From a virus, in the IMG/VR virus record IMGVR_UViG_3300031951_000234, positions 1-51,591 of that record: a stretch of 51,591 bases of DNA, one strand, 5' to 3'. Positions 16,320 through 24,869 of the stretch are shown piece after piece (position 1 is the stretch's first letter; every line of letters begins with the position of its first letter). Made by a program: the position numbers and the translations under genes. Below the pieces are notes generated by a model. The model did no database searches. It saw nothing but the letters and a program-made list of their open reading frames with translations, and was not told where the DNA came from.

Positions 16320-16630
16320 CTGCGCAGGAGTTAGGGCAAGGAATGCTGGATGCGATGCTCCGTATTGGAGAGCGGTTCGGAGTGCCGTGCCTGATCCTGG
16401 CGGTTTTGCTGTATTTCACTCGGGAGGCAGCGATTGCCGTTCACGGCACTGTGCTACAGCCAGTCGTGCGGAGTCACGTCGAGTTCCTCGAAACGACGAG
16501 CGAGACGCTGCGTGAAATCGGCGACGTGCAGCGGCAGCAGGCACAGGCTCTTGGGGAACTCTCCAAGGGACACAACGAAATGCGAGTGCTTGTCAGAGAG
16601 TACGTCGAAGGCAATCGCAGGGGGGGGTAA
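16316..16630 (+). CDS. Small membrane protein with coiled-coil tail (holin-like?)
   Basis: A 104-residue protein with one predicted membrane segment (about residues 23-36, PCLILAVLLYFTRE) and a cytoplasmic or periplasmic coiled coil (about 50-95, ETLREIGDVQRQQAQALGEL). One membrane span plus a charged C-terminal helix is compatible with a small holin or a spanin-like inner-membrane partner. Equally it could be a superinfection factor. It sits at the junction between the nucleotide genes and the tail-fibre genes. ATG overlaps the kinase stop. Family not recognised. Confidence 0.5.
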   Translation: MTAQELGQGMLDAMLRIGERFGVPCLILAVLLYFTREAAIAVHGTVLQPVVRSHVEFLETTSETLREIGDVQRQQAQALGELSKGHNEMRVLVREYVEGNRRGG

Positions 16631-16633
16631 CTG

Positions 16634-16945
16634 ATGGGATACGATCAGACCCCAGGAAACCTTCCGATATCGTTCGTCCGCGGCGACTCGTTTTCTTCGC
16701 TGCTCGACTTTAGCATCAACCTGACTGGCTACACGTTTGCAGCCTCGCTTGTCTCTGTCGTGACGGGCGCAGAAGTCGCGGCTCTGACATCTTCTGTCGT
16801 GTCGGCGTCGAACGGCCAGGTCAACGTCTCGCTGACATCGACGCAAACTCTGGCCCTAGCACGCGGGACGTATCAGTGGAAGTTTGTCTGGACGCAAGGC
16901 AACGCCGTCCGTACAGCACTGACTGGCTTTGTTGAGGCGCTGTGA
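16634..16945 (+). CDS. Small beta-sandwich protein preceding tail fibre
   Basis: A 103-residue all-beta protein. Motifs 'I-S-F-V-R-G-D-S-F' at the start and 'A-R-G-T-Y-Q-W-K-F-V-W' near the end are the framework of a common phage domain found upstream of tail fibres (BppU-like or Ig-like upper baseplate modules). It may attach the fibre to the tail tip. Its TGA overlaps the fibre start. I cannot separate BppU-like from a generic Ig-like fold by eye. Confidence 0.6.
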   Translation: MGYDQTPGNLPISFVRGDSFSSLLDFSINLTGYTFAASLVSVVTGAEVAALTSSVVSASNGQVNVSLTSTQTLALARGTYQWKFVWTQGNAVRTALTGFVEAL

Positions 16946-19824
16946 TGCCAATAGAAGCAAAAGCGTCAAACGAGCAGATATCTGTTTCCGTAGGCGAAAC
17001 GCAGATTGACGTGGCCGTGAGCGGAGGCGTCGGGCCTACGGGGAGTAGCGGCGTTGTGTCTGTTGCCGCGCCGCTCACAAACTCCGGCACATCGACGGCC
17101 GCTTCAATTGGTCTGTCCGTCGGCTCTGGCCTTTCGGTGTCCAGCGGCAGCCTCGTTGTAACTCCTGGGACATATGCGGCAGCAAGCCATACGCACACGG
17201 CATCGCAGATCACCGACTTCACGACGGCGGTCGTCGCCGCCGCGCCGCCCACGACCAACGCGAGCCTGCTGACCAGCGGCACGCTGCCCGATGCCAGGCT
17301 GTCGAGCAACATCGCCCGCACCATCGACATCTCATCGGCCGTCGCGTCCCTGGTCAACTCGTCGCCCGCCGCCCTGGACACGCTCGGCGAGTTGGCTGCG
17401 GCCCTCGGCAACGATGCCTCGTTCGCCACGACGGTGACGAACAGCCTGGCGGCGAAAGCACCGATCAACAATCCCACGTTCACCGGCACCGTCGGCGGCG
17501 TCACGAAGGCGATGGTGGGGCTTGGTAATGTCCAGAACGTGGACGCAACGGCGAGGGCGAACCACACCGGGACGCAAGCCATCTCGACTGTGACCGGGCT
17601 TCAGGACGCCCTCGACGGCAAGGCGGCAACGTCGCACACCCACGCCGCGTCGAGCATCGTCAGTGGCACGCTGGACTTCCCGCGGCTGCCGTTCACGGTG
17701 ACGTACCCGGTGCGTGCCGTGCATGTCGGCGGTGTCCTTCAGTTCAACTCCGGGGCGTTCTTCACGACGCCTACCTACGGGCAGCCGGGGGCCGCGGCGT
17801 GCGATCTCGGGACGTTGGCGACGATGCAGTACCCGGCAACGTCTGTCGCCGTGGACGTGTCGGCAAATGCGGCGCAGTACCTCACCGACAACCCCGGCCG
17901 CGCGCTCACCTACTCGTCGCTGGAAGTCGCGTTGATCGACGCCGCCAACCGCATCGTCGGCTGGGGAGCGACGGCGTCGAACCCGTCGCTCAACGCGCCC
18001 AACGGCACCGGCGGCACCAGCATGACGGTGTCGCTGCTCGCGTTCCCGACGTTGTCGGCGGCGTGGGTTCTCGGTGGCGGGCCGACAACCGGCACGAACG
18101 CCGCCGACATCGCCCCAATCACGGCCTACAAACTCTGCCAGAGCAGGCACCTCGACCTCGACCGCACCGATTGGGCGAACATCCCAAACAAGCCCACGTT
18201 CGCCACGGTGGCGACCAGCGGGTCGGCTGCCGACCTCACCGGGACGCTCGCCGCAGCGAGGCTCCCGGCCAGCGGCGTCTCGACCGGCACCTACACCAGC
18301 GTCACGGTGGACACCTACGGCCGGGTGACGGCCGGGTCGTCCCCGGCGGTGGCCTACTCGTCCCTGTCCGGTGTGCCGTCCACGTTCGCTCCGTCGGCAC
18401 ACACGCACGGCAACATCACGAACGACGGCAAAATATCGGGGGACAATGCCGGAAAAATCCTGCTGACGGACGCCAACGGATTCATCATCGCCGCTGATTC
18501 GTTTGAGTTTGGCAGCGGCGTCGGACAGATACATATCGACGGCCTGGCTACAGTTGCGTATACCGGAAGTTATGCAGACCTGACGGGCAAGCCGACGATC
18601 CCGGCCGCGTACACGCTGCCGACCGCCACGGGCAGCGTTCTCGGTGGCGTGAAGATCGGGAGCGGCATCAGCATCGACGGCAACGGCGTGATCTCGGCGT
18701 CTGCTGGATACACGCTGCCCAACGCCACGACCACCACACTCGGAGGCGTGATCGTTGGCTCTGGGCTGTCGGTTTCGAGCGGCACCGTGTCGCTCGCCTC
18801 GCACACTCACGCGGCGAGCGACATCACCAGCGGCACCATCGCCACGGCCAGGCTGGGCAGCGGAACGGCATCTTCGTCCACGTTTCTGCGCGGCGACCAG
18901 ACGTATGCCGCCGCACCGGTGACGAGTGTGGACGGAAGCACTGGCGCGGTGACCGTCACGAAAGCGGAGGTGTTGGAGTTCACGCGGTCGTCCGCGCCTT
19001 CCGGTGCGACGGGGTCTTCCGGGGCGTGGGGATGGTCGGTGCCGTCGGCCGCCAAGCGAATCACCATCGAATGCGTCGGCGGCGGCAGCGGCGGCGGCAG
19101 CGGCCGACGCGGGGCGACGAACGAACAGCGATTTGGTGGCGGCGGCGGGTGCGGCGGCGGGCGTGCGGAGGTGAGTCTTTTTACCGCCATGCTCACTTCA
19201 CTAAGCCTGTCGATTGATGTCGGCGCTGGCGGTGGCGGTGGGTCGGCGGTGACAGCGGACAACACGAACGGCAACCCCGGATCGTCTGGCAATACTTCCG
19301 CCGTCTACTACTCGGGTGGGAGTTTTGCTGCAGCGCTGTGTCAGGCAAGGAACGCCGCTGGTGGAGGGGCGGCTGGCACGACGGCTGCGGGCGCTGGCGG
19401 CAGCAACTTTGCCATGTTTCCCGGCTCCTCTGGCGGTGCTTCTTCGACAAGTGCGGCAGGTGCATCCGGGGGCGAGGCGGCGAACGCCCCGTCAGGCGGT
19501 GGCGCTGGTGGAGGCTTAGACATCTCCAACAATGCCCGCGCTGGCGGCAGCGGCGGTCGCATCTCGCCGTACTCGGGGACGGCGTTTGGCGGCAGCGGCG
19601 GCGGTGCGACCGGAGGTGCCGGCGGCAACGGGCCGACCTACGGCTGGTGCGGCCACGGCGGCGGCGGCGGCGGCGCGAATCCTTCCGGTGCCGGCGGGAC
19701 AGGCGGCAACGGGGCTTTCCCCGGTGGCGGTGGCGGCGGTGGCGGCGCGAGCAGTAACGGAAGCAACTCGGGCGCTGGCGGCAACGGTGGCGACGGCATC
19801 GTGCGAATCACGGTGTGGTACTGA
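16942..19824 (+). CDS. Tail fibre with glycine-rich C-terminal tip
   Basis: A 960-residue fibre. GTG 16942 and ATG 16945 are both possible starts; the GTG overlaps the previous stop. Residues 50-680 are Ser/Thr/Ala/Gly-rich, low-charge repeats typical of trimeric fibres, with repeated 'S-H-T-H-(T/A)-A-S' and 'T-(I/L)-(A/P)-x-A-R-L' segments. From about residue 690, a V-T-V-x-K-A-E-V strand leads into a ~270-residue glycine-rich domain with many GGGxG blocks ending TVWY. Comparable glycine-rich tips are known from polyglycine-II receptor-binding proteins. Host recognition is the likely job. A following short gene may be its chaperone. Confidence 0.78.
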   Translation: MMPIEAKASNEQISVSVGETQIDVAVSGGVGPTGSSGVVSVAAPLTNSGTSTAASIGLSVGSGLSVSSGSLVVTPGTYAAASHTHTASQITDFTTAVVAAAPPTTNASLLTSGTLPDARLSSNIARTIDISSAVASLVNSSPAALDTLGELAAALGNDASFATTVTNSLAAKAPINNPTFTGTVGGVTKAMVGLGNVQNVDATARANHTGTQAISTVTGLQDALDGKAATSHTHAASSIVSGTLDFPRLPFTVTYPVRAVHVGGVLQFNSGAFFTTPTYGQPGAAACDLGTLATMQYPATSVAVDVSANAAQYLTDNPGRALTYSSLEVALIDAANRIVGWGATASNPSLNAPNGTGGTSMTVSLLAFPTLSAAWVLGGGPTTGTNAADIAPITAYKLCQSRHLDLDRTDWANIPNKPTFATVATSGSAADLTGTLAAARLPASGVSTGTYTSVTVDTYGRVTAGSSPAVAYSSLSGVPSTFAPSAHTHGNITNDGKISGDNAGKILLTDANGFIIAADSFEFGSGVGQIHIDGLATVAYTGSYADLTGKPTIPAAYTLPTATGSVLGGVKIGSGISIDGNGVISASAGYTLPNATTTTLGGVIVGSGLSVSSGTVSLASHTHAASDITSGTIATARLGSGTASSSTFLRGDQTYAAAPVTSVDGSTGAVTVTKAEVLEFTRSSAPSGATGSSGAWGWSVPSAAKRITIECVGGGSGGGSGRRGATNEQRFGGGGGCGGGRAEVSLFTAMLTSLSLSIDVGAGGGGGSAVTADNTNGNPGSSGNTSAVYYSGGSFAAALCQARNAAGGGAAGTTAAGAGGSNFAMFPGSSGGASSTSAAGASGGEAANAPSGGGAGGGLDISNNARAGGSGGRISPYSGTAFGGSGGGATGGAGGNGPTYGWCGHGGGGGGANPSGAGGTGGNGAFPGGGGGGGGASSNGSNSGAGGNGGDGIVRITVWY

Positions 19825-19826
19825 AC

Positions 19827-20225
19827 ATGGCAATCGCAATCCTCAACTCGCTCGGCCAAGTGGTGACGTTCGTGCGAGACGACGTTCCCGAAACGTGGGC
19901 TCCTCCCGAAGGATGCACGGCCGTCCCTGAATCGGAACTCCCCGACGGCTGGGTGCGTGCGCCCGAGGAGCCGACGCCCGTGCCTGCGTCGGTCACGGCA
20001 AGGCAGATTCGTCTCTGGCTGGTCGCCCACGGCGTGTTGCTGGCGGCCGTCGAATCCGCCATCGACGCGATCCCCGACCAACGGACGCGGGACATGGTTC
20101 GCGTCGAGTGGGAGTACGCCCCCTACGTCGAACGCTCGCACCCAATGCTGGTGCCGCTTGCTGCGGCCCTCGACATGGACGAAGCGGCAATCGATCAAGC
20201 GTTCCGCGAGGCGGCAAGCCTGTAG
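19827..20225 (+). CDS. Tail-fibre-associated small protein
   Basis: A 132-residue protein starting three bases after the fibre stop; ATG 19827 was chosen over the upstream in-frame ATG inside the fibre gene. The C-terminal half (TARQIRLWLVAHGVLL, then RVEWEYAPYVERSHPMLVPLAAAL and IDQAF) matches a module common at the ends of phage tail-fibre operons, 'R-Q-x-R-L.L...G.L......E-W-E-Y-A....R-x-H-P'. Such genes often act in fibre folding or cap the fibre. The N-terminal 45 residues (PETWAPPEGC) look like a tail-fibre assembly domain. Function inferred from position. Confidence 0.6.
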   Translation: MAIAILNSLGQVVTFVRDDVPETWAPPEGCTAVPESELPDGWVRAPEEPTPVPASVTARQIRLWLVAHGVLLAAVESAIDAIPDQRTRDMVRVEWEYAPYVERSHPMLVPLAAALDMDEAAIDQAFREAASL

Positions 20226-20227
20226 GG

Positions 20228-21085
20228 CTACCCCACCTTCGGAATGACATCCGGCGCCGCCTTCCCCTTGACCACGCGCGGGTCGAGGTAGCATCGCGTC
20301 GTCTGCGGGCTGGCGTGATCGAGGAGCCGCTGTGCCGACCCGCCTCCGGCCTCGTAGTATGAGGCGGTTGTTTTTCGGATCTTGTGGAACTTGTCCTTCC
20401 TCCCGGCGGGCAGCCCGGCACGCTTCAGGATGATCTCCAGCCGCTTCCAGAGGTATGAGCGGCCTCTGGGCCACGGGAAGACGAGGTCGTCAGGCCCGCG
20501 GTCGCCGCGGATGGCCGCAAGCGCCGCGGCCGTCGTCTCGCTGATCTCGCGGTATACGTCGGCTCGACGACCCTTGCGATCCTCGGCGATGAACAACACA
20601 GCGCCGCCCTTCACGGCCCGCCACCTGATGCTGACCATGGCAGTGCATCGCTCGCCAGTGTCGTAGGCGAGAAGCAGCAATGCCCGCCACCACAGGCCAC
20701 CCGGGATGCCGTCGAGCATCGTCTTCTCCTCCCCGGCCGTGACTAGGAGACGCTGAAACTCTTCAGTCAGCCAGCACTCCGGCACACGGCGGGGAACGCG
20801 AATCAACGGGATCGCCGGCCAAGTGTCCACCAGTTTCCGGCGAGCGGCGAACTCCCACAGCGCACGCAGTTGGCTGCGGTCTTTCGCCGCGGTCGCCGCA
20901 GCCCGCTGCCTGACGCGATGCGCCAGGAAGCGGGCCACGGTCACCTCCTCCAGATCGTCAAGAGTCGGCGGTCTGCCGAGGTACTTGGCGAACGGATTGA
21001 TCGTCATCTGGTAGATCGACCGCGTCCTATCACTCACGCCCTTCAACGGCGCGTACACGTCGTCAAGAAACTGTTGCAGTGTCAT
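20228..21085 (-). CDS. int: Tyrosine recombinase / phage integrase
   Basis: A 285-residue tyrosine recombinase, leftward and convergent with the fibre operon. Catalytic residues can be placed: R146 in DTGERCTA, K171 in EDRKGRR, H234-x-x-R237 in FHKIRK, H257 in LLDHAS and Y266 in TRCYLD. The N-terminal ~100 residues form the SAM-like core-binding domain (TRSIYQ...LRALWEFAARR). I chose the start at 21085 (MTLQQFL); the longer frame to 21142 would overlap the neighbouring small gene. Integron integrase features (the extra helix between boxes) are not seen, so this is more likely the phage's own site-specific integrase. No attP core is recognisable. Confidence 0.85.
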   Translation of the reverse strand: MTLQQFLDDVYAPLKGVSDRTRSIYQMTINPFAKYLGRPPTLDDLEEVTVARFLAHRVRQRAAATAAKDRSQLRALWEFAARRKLVDTWPAIPLIRVPRRVPECWLTEEFQRLLVTAGEEKTMLDGIPGGLWWRALLLLAYDTGERCTAMVSIRWRAVKGGAVLFIAEDRKGRRADVYREISETTAAALAAIRGDRGPDDLVFPWPRGRSYLWKRLEIILKRAGLPAGRKDKFHKIRKTTASYYEAGGGSAQRLLDHASPQTTRCYLDPRVVKGKAAPDVIPKVG

Positions 21086-21122
21086 GGTGGCAAACCCCCA
21101 ACAAGGTGCCACCTCCATGCGT

Positions 21123-21320
21123 CTACGACACCCCCACGTCATGTGGCGGGCGACAAAAAATGTTCGTAATCCGACAGCGTGGATAGGTCATTCTGAACTT
21201 AGCGACCCAGATGGCGCGGGCCATCCTCTCTGCCTCCTTGGCAGACCTCGCCTGCACCACAAACTCGTCAGTGTCCTCCACGTCTCCGTCAATCCAATCA
21301 ATCAACGCGACCCATACCAT
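21123..21320 (-). CDS. Small hypothetical protein upstream of integrase
   Basis: A 65-residue protein beginning MVWVALIDWIDGD and ending with a basic Cys-containing tail. ATG 21320 is preferred to 21326 because AAGGAGG (21328-21334) is seven bases from it but only one base from 21326. It has the layout of small accessory proteins with an 'F-V-V-Q-A-x-S-x-K-E-A' strand-helix pair. It is read in the same direction as the integrase, about 40 bases upstream, and may be co-transcribed. No function recognised. Confidence 0.6.
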   Translation of the reverse strand: MVWVALIDWIDGDVEDTDEFVVQARSAKEAERMARAIWVAKFRMTYPRCRITNIFCRPPHDVGVS

Positions 21321-21446
21321 CGTCATGCCTCCTTGCGGGTTATTCCGTCAGAGGCATTCAACTGTTGCCGCCTCCACTCGAATTGTCAACTTCGGCAGAA
21401 AAGCCAATGATTTACGGGCGTGACACTTACCCCGGAGAGGCAAACT

Positions 21447-21986
21447 ATGCGGCCCTATGCGATCGGCTCCTTTGAGGCGGCAGCCCTCATGGGAGTTCAC
21501 TACACGCAGCCCAGAAAAATGGTGGAAAAGGGGCTGCTGTCGGCCCACATCATCGTCGAGAGTGCCTACACCGACGCCCCGACCAGAAACTACGCGATCT
21601 ACAGCGCCCAGGAGTGCGAGGCGAACTGGGCCGAGTACGACGAAAAGTATCGGGCCAGCGGCGGCAAGACGGAGCGGCGGCCGAGGTCAAACCTCGAACA
21701 TCGGCCCGAGGCGCTGCGGCGGCTCAAGGACATCAAGAAGCACATCGACTTCGACGACGCGATCGGCCTGGGCGAGGCGGCCAAGGTGCTGGGCGTTCAC
21801 GCCTCCTTCGTCCCCCGCCTCATCTCATCAGGCTCGATCATGGGGCGAGTGGCGTGGAACCCTCGGGGCGCCACCAGTCGCGTCTACATCGTCTCGCGGC
21901 GTTCCTGCCAGCAGAACGTCAAGGCGATTCGGGCCGCCGAGGCCGCCGGAACGAAGAAGGGACGGCCGCGGAAAAAAGTCTCTTGA
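21447..21986 (+). CDS. DNA-binding protein with two helix-turn-helix repeats
   Basis: A 179-residue protein with ATG 21447 after a GGAGAGG ribosome site; the in-frame ATG at 21420 has none. Two similar helix-turn-helix segments are visible: GSFEAAALMGVHYTQPRKMVEKG (about 7-29) and LGEAAKVLGVHASFVPRLISSG (about 110-131), each a MerR/excisionase-like 'A-A-x-x-L/M-G-V-H....R.(L/M)(I/V)' unit. The C-terminus KKGRPRKK is an AT-hook-like minor-groove motif. Situated at the divergence between integrase and replication genes, it is a good candidate for an excisionase-like or switch regulator. Confidence 0.65.
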   Translation: MRPYAIGSFEAAALMGVHYTQPRKMVEKGLLSAHIIVESAYTDAPTRNYAIYSAQECEANWAEYDEKYRASGGKTERRPRSNLEHRPEALRRLKDIKKHIDFDDAIGLGEAAKVLGVHASFVPRLISSGSIMGRVAWNPRGATSRVYIVSRRSCQQNVKAIRAAEAAGTKKGRPRKKVS

Positions 21987-22012
21987 CCTGTAGCCAAGGC
22001 GTCCGATAGATT
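21983..22012 (+). promoter_or_regulatory. Candidate sigma70-like promoter for the replication block
   Basis: TTGACC at 21983-21988 and TAGATT at 22007-22012 are separated by 18 bases and sit 25 bases before the helicase GTG. Good -35, moderate -10. The -35 overlaps the end of the regulator gene. Confidence 0.4.
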
Positions 22013-22036
22013 CTCCGGCCGTCAAGGAGGATCGCC

Positions 22037-23428
22037 GTGGCGCTGTGGAAGCATCAGGAGGAGGCCGTGACGTGGGCGTTCCCGCGGCGGCGGACGATCC
22101 TCAACCACGGCATGGGCAGCGGGAAAACCCGCACGACCATCGAGGTCTTGCTCCGCGACCTGGCGGCCGACGGCACGCTCAAGGCTCTCGTCTGCTGCCC
22201 GAAGGCCGTGATAGCGGCCTGGGTGAAACAGGTCGGACTCTGGTGTCCACACGTTCGCGTCGTGCCGCTCGACAAGGGTACGTCCGCGGCCAAGGAAAAG
22301 GCGCTGCTGGCCGCCCTGGCAGACACCTCTCCCCTGCTGGTCGTGTGCAACTACGAGAGCGTGTGGCGGATCAAGGCGGTCGAGAAGACCAAGTGGACGG
22401 CCCTTGTCTGGGACGAGATTCACCGGCTCAAGTCGCCCTCCGGCGTGACCAGCCGCTGGGCCGGCAGGATGGCGAAGGCAAACCCACAGGCCCGCAAACT
22501 CGGCCTGACCGGCACCCTGATCCCGCACAGCGTGCTCGACGCCTGGGCGATCTACCGGGCGATCGAGGCACCTGACTGCCCGACCTTCGGCACGTCGTTC
22601 ACGATCCACAAGGCCACCTACGCCGTCATCGCCGCCGGACAGAACTGGGTCGTAGGGTATCGCAATCTCCCGCAAGCCCACGCAAAGATCGCCGCCACAA
22701 CGCACCGCGTGGAGTCCAAGGACGTTCTCGACCTCCCCCCGATCTCCTACGACGACGTGGCCTGCGAACTGTCCCCGGCAGAGGCGAGGCTGTACCGCGA
22801 GGTGGAAAACGAGTTCTGCGCGGTTTGCGAATCCGGCGTCGTGACGGTCGCCAATGCCCTGGTGCAACTCCTGCGGCTCCAGCAGATATGCGGCGGCTAC
22901 GTCCGCTTCGACGACGACGACGTGTCGCAACTCATCGCCGACAATCCCGCCAAGGCCGCGGTGCTGCGTGATATGCTGGAGGATCTCCCTTCAGACGAGC
23001 CGGTCGTCATCTTCGCCCGGTTCACCTCCGACATCGCCGCTGTGCTCGAAGTCTGCCGCAAACTTGACCGCCCAGCCAGCGAACTGTCGGGGAAGAAAAA
23101 CCAGTTGGCCGATTGGCAGCAAGGCACTACAACTGTGCTCGTCAGTCAGATCCAGTCGGGCGGCATCGGCGTCGATATGACGCGCGCTTCATACTGCTGG
23201 TTCTACAGCCTCGGCTACAGCCTCGCCGAGTACGAGCAGGCCGTCGCCCGGCTGCACCGCCCTGGTCAGGCGAAGCACACGCACATCTATCACCTTACCG
23301 CCACGATCAACGGCCGCTCCACGGTGGACGGCCGGGTTCACAAGGCCATCAGGGAACGAAAGGAAGTCGTCGATGAACTCCTCGTTGGATACAAGCAACG
23401 CCTCAACGCTCGGCCCGCTTCTCGGTGA
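22037..23428 (+). CDS. SNF2-family DEAD/H helicase
   Basis: A 463-residue superfamily 2 helicase. Motif I GMGSGKT (25-31), motif II DEIH (126-129), motif III TGT, and a C-terminal domain with ARLHRPGQ as motif VI (near residue 410). The 'W-x-x-Y-x-L...Y-E-Q-A-V-A-R-L-H-R-P-G-Q' block is characteristic of SNF2-like translocases found in phage replication modules, here in a compact ~460-residue form. GTG start follows AAGGAGG (22024-22030). It heads the replication block and likely remodels replication or recombination intermediates. It may pair with the coiled-coil protein encoded by the overlapping next gene. Confidence 0.88.
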   Translation: MALWKHQEEAVTWAFPRRRTILNHGMGSGKTRTTIEVLLRDLAADGTLKALVCCPKAVIAAWVKQVGLWCPHVRVVPLDKGTSAAKEKALLAALADTSPLLVVCNYESVWRIKAVEKTKWTALVWDEIHRLKSPSGVTSRWAGRMAKANPQARKLGLTGTLIPHSVLDAWAIYRAIEAPDCPTFGTSFTIHKATYAVIAAGQNWVVGYRNLPQAHAKIAATTHRVESKDVLDLPPISYDDVACELSPAEARLYREVENEFCAVCESGVVTVANALVQLLRLQQICGGYVRFDDDDVSQLIADNPAKAAVLRDMLEDLPSDEPVVIFARFTSDIAAVLEVCRKLDRPASELSGKKNQLADWQQGTTTVLVSQIQSGGIGVDMTRASYCWFYSLGYSLAEYEQAVARLHRPGQAKHTHIYHLTATINGRSTVDGRVHKAIRERKEVVDELLVGYKQRLNARPASR

Positions 23429-23822
23429 GATCACCGAGATCGACACGAAGGTCAAGGCGCTGGAGGCCGAGATCAAGGACTTGGGCAAGCGACGGGATGC
23501 GCTGGCCGCGCTGGCCGTCGAGGAGATGGCGGCAGGACGCCTGGACGGAGTTCGGGCTGCGGGACGGAGTTGGCGAATCGAGTGGGAGCACTCGGTATCC
23601 GCCACGGCGAGCAGTACGGATGCGGTGCTCGCCGCTGCACGAACCGTCGGCAAGGGGGACACCTTGCTGTCGGTCAACACCTCCAGGCTCAAGAGCCTGC
23701 TGAAGGAGTTGGCAACGGAGGCGGGCAGGGACGCCCGCCAGCCGTGGGCCGAAGGCACGCCGTTCGCGGGCCTCGTCAGCGAGTACGTCCGGCCGGTGCT
23801 GCGGCACCTGACGGTCGGGTGA
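23373..23822 (+). CDS. Coiled-coil protein overlapping the helicase gene
   Basis: A 149-residue protein starting 56 bases before the helicase stop, in another frame. The AAGGAAG ribosome site inside the helicase supports this start. Residues 16-53 form a coiled coil (LLGEITEIDTKVKALEAEIKD), followed by a strand-rich middle (GRSWRIEWEH) and a C-terminal helix bundle. Small proteins of this shape commonly follow the SNF2-like helicase in phage genomes, but I know of no function. The sequence (coiled-coil plus strands) bears a superficial likeness to Gam-type end-binding proteins, not enough to claim it. Confidence 0.6.
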   Translation: MNSSLDTSNASTLGPLLGEITEIDTKVKALEAEIKDLGKRRDALAALAVEEMAAGRLDGVRAAGRSWRIEWEHSVSATASSTDAVLAAARTVGKGDTLLSVNTSRLKSLLKELATEAGRDARQPWAEGTPFAGLVSEYVRPVLRHLTVG

Positions 23823-23829
23823 GAAGCGT

Positions 23830-23855
23830 GGCCGTCCGGCGTGTTGCCGGCGGCC
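23830..23855 (+). repeat. GC hairpin with GTGTT loop, dispersed family copy 1
   Basis: Arms GGCCG(T)CCGGC and GCCGGCGGCC with a five-base loop; one unpaired T. It lies between two genes, upstream of the ribosome site for 23890. It resembles at least six other hairpins listed here, all in the same orientation relative to the gene that follows. Confidence 0.55.
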
Positions 23856-23889
23856 GGTTGATGGATCGGTTCCGCTCAAGGAGAAAGCC

Positions 23890-24672
23890 ATGAGCACTGC
23901 GATTAGCACGAATGTGAAGACGATCGACTACCCGGCCCTCGCGCCGAACAGTCGGCAGGCCCAGATCATCGCCGCCAACCTCGAAGGCGAGCCGATGACG
24001 GAGCAGGACTTGATCCGCGTCCCGACGCCGGCCGGCGGCGCGACGACGTGGCAGATCGACGCCAACGGCAACACCGAGAGCACCGACGAGATCGTCGGCC
24101 TCTTGGTCGCCATCGGCAAGCGTGGCGTGCTGTGGCCGAAGGACGACCCGTCGGACATGCGCCCGGTGCTGGTGAGCAACGATCTGCTCATCGGCTACCG
24201 GACGAGCGACGACGTGGCCCTCGGGGATATCTCGCCGGCCGCCCTGGAGAAGTACCGTATCGGCGACCGCCGCTACGACTGGGCGGCATTGTCTACCAGC
24301 CCCGAGTTCGGCTACGGGGCCGGCAAGGGAGCCGGGAAGAAGGTCAAGGAGTCCCGCGTCCTCGCCATCCTCCGCGAGGGCGAGACGTGGCCGATCCTCG
24401 TCAGCGTCGGGCCTGGAAGTCTGCGGAACTGGCTGCCGTTTCAGAAGCGGCTGCCGTCGTTCCCGTGGGAGTGCGTGGTCGGCCTGAAGTTGACGAAGGT
24501 CAAGAGCACGGGCGGCCAGCCGTACTCCCAGATCGTGCCGCGGCTCGTCGGCGTGATCAGCGAGGAGCAGGGCAACGTCTCCAAGCGGGTCTACCACGAC
24601 TCGCTGACGGCGATGTTCAACGCCCCGCCGGCCGGCGCGGTCGTCACCCGCGGCGGCGACGACGAGGAGTGA
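23890..24672 (+). CDS. Putative ssDNA-binding-like replication protein
   Basis: A 260-residue protein after an AAGGAGAAAG ribosome site. Its layout follows a family of phage proteins placed near replication genes: an early 'R-V-P-x-x-x-G-G-A-x-x-W' strand, then a central Gly/Lys stretch (GYGAGKGAGKKVKESRVLAILREGE) and 'W-P-I-L-V-S-V-G-P-G-S-L', ending 'Y-S-Q-I-V-P-R'. Many family members carry a four-Cys knuckle in the middle; it is absent here. The acidic C-terminus (GGDDEE) is reminiscent of SSB tails. I offer ssDNA-binding as a working guess. A terminator follows about 130 bases downstream. Confidence 0.5.
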   Translation: MSTAISTNVKTIDYPALAPNSRQAQIIAANLEGEPMTEQDLIRVPTPAGGATTWQIDANGNTESTDEIVGLLVAIGKRGVLWPKDDPSDMRPVLVSNDLLIGYRTSDDVALGDISPAALEKYRIGDRRYDWAALSTSPEFGYGAGKGAGKKVKESRVLAILREGETWPILVSVGPGSLRNWLPFQKRLPSFPWECVVGLKLTKVKSTGGQPYSQIVPRLVGVISEEQGNVSKRVYHDSLTAMFNAPPAGAVVTRGGDDEE

Positions 24673-24805
24673 TCCAAGTGCCGGGCCGGCGGCCACACTC
24701 CGCACAGGAGCCGGTCGCCCAGCCGGTGCGTGGCGCGTAACGACCGGAAGTCTGTCCGACCCTCTGCTGTTTCTCCCTTTCCCAGCATGGCGGCGGGCGT
24801 GAACA

Positions 24806-24840
24806 CCCCGCCGGGCCGAGCGCGAGCCGGCCCGGCGGGG
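24806..24840 (+). terminator. Rho-independent terminator
   Basis: Perfect 12-bp stem (CCCCGCCGGGCC at 24806-24817 with GGCCCGGCGGGG at 24829-24840), 11-base loop, followed by GTTCTTT. It lies in the 197-base gap between the ssDNA-binding-like gene and the next gene. The rest of the gap shows no other clear signal. Confidence 0.75.
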
Positions 24841-24869
24841 GTTCTTTAACACAGGCATGGAGGTGAGCG

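Noticed and set aside
17332-18810. 492-codon leftward open frame over the tail fibre
   Set aside because: Antisense shadow of the fibre's repeats; Arg-rich, no recognisable domain.
20228-21085. The tyrosine recombinase as the integron integrase for the attC-like sites
   Set aside because: It has standard catalytic residues but I cannot find the extra inter-box helix typical of IntI, and no attI-like region lies nearby. It is more likely the phage integrase.
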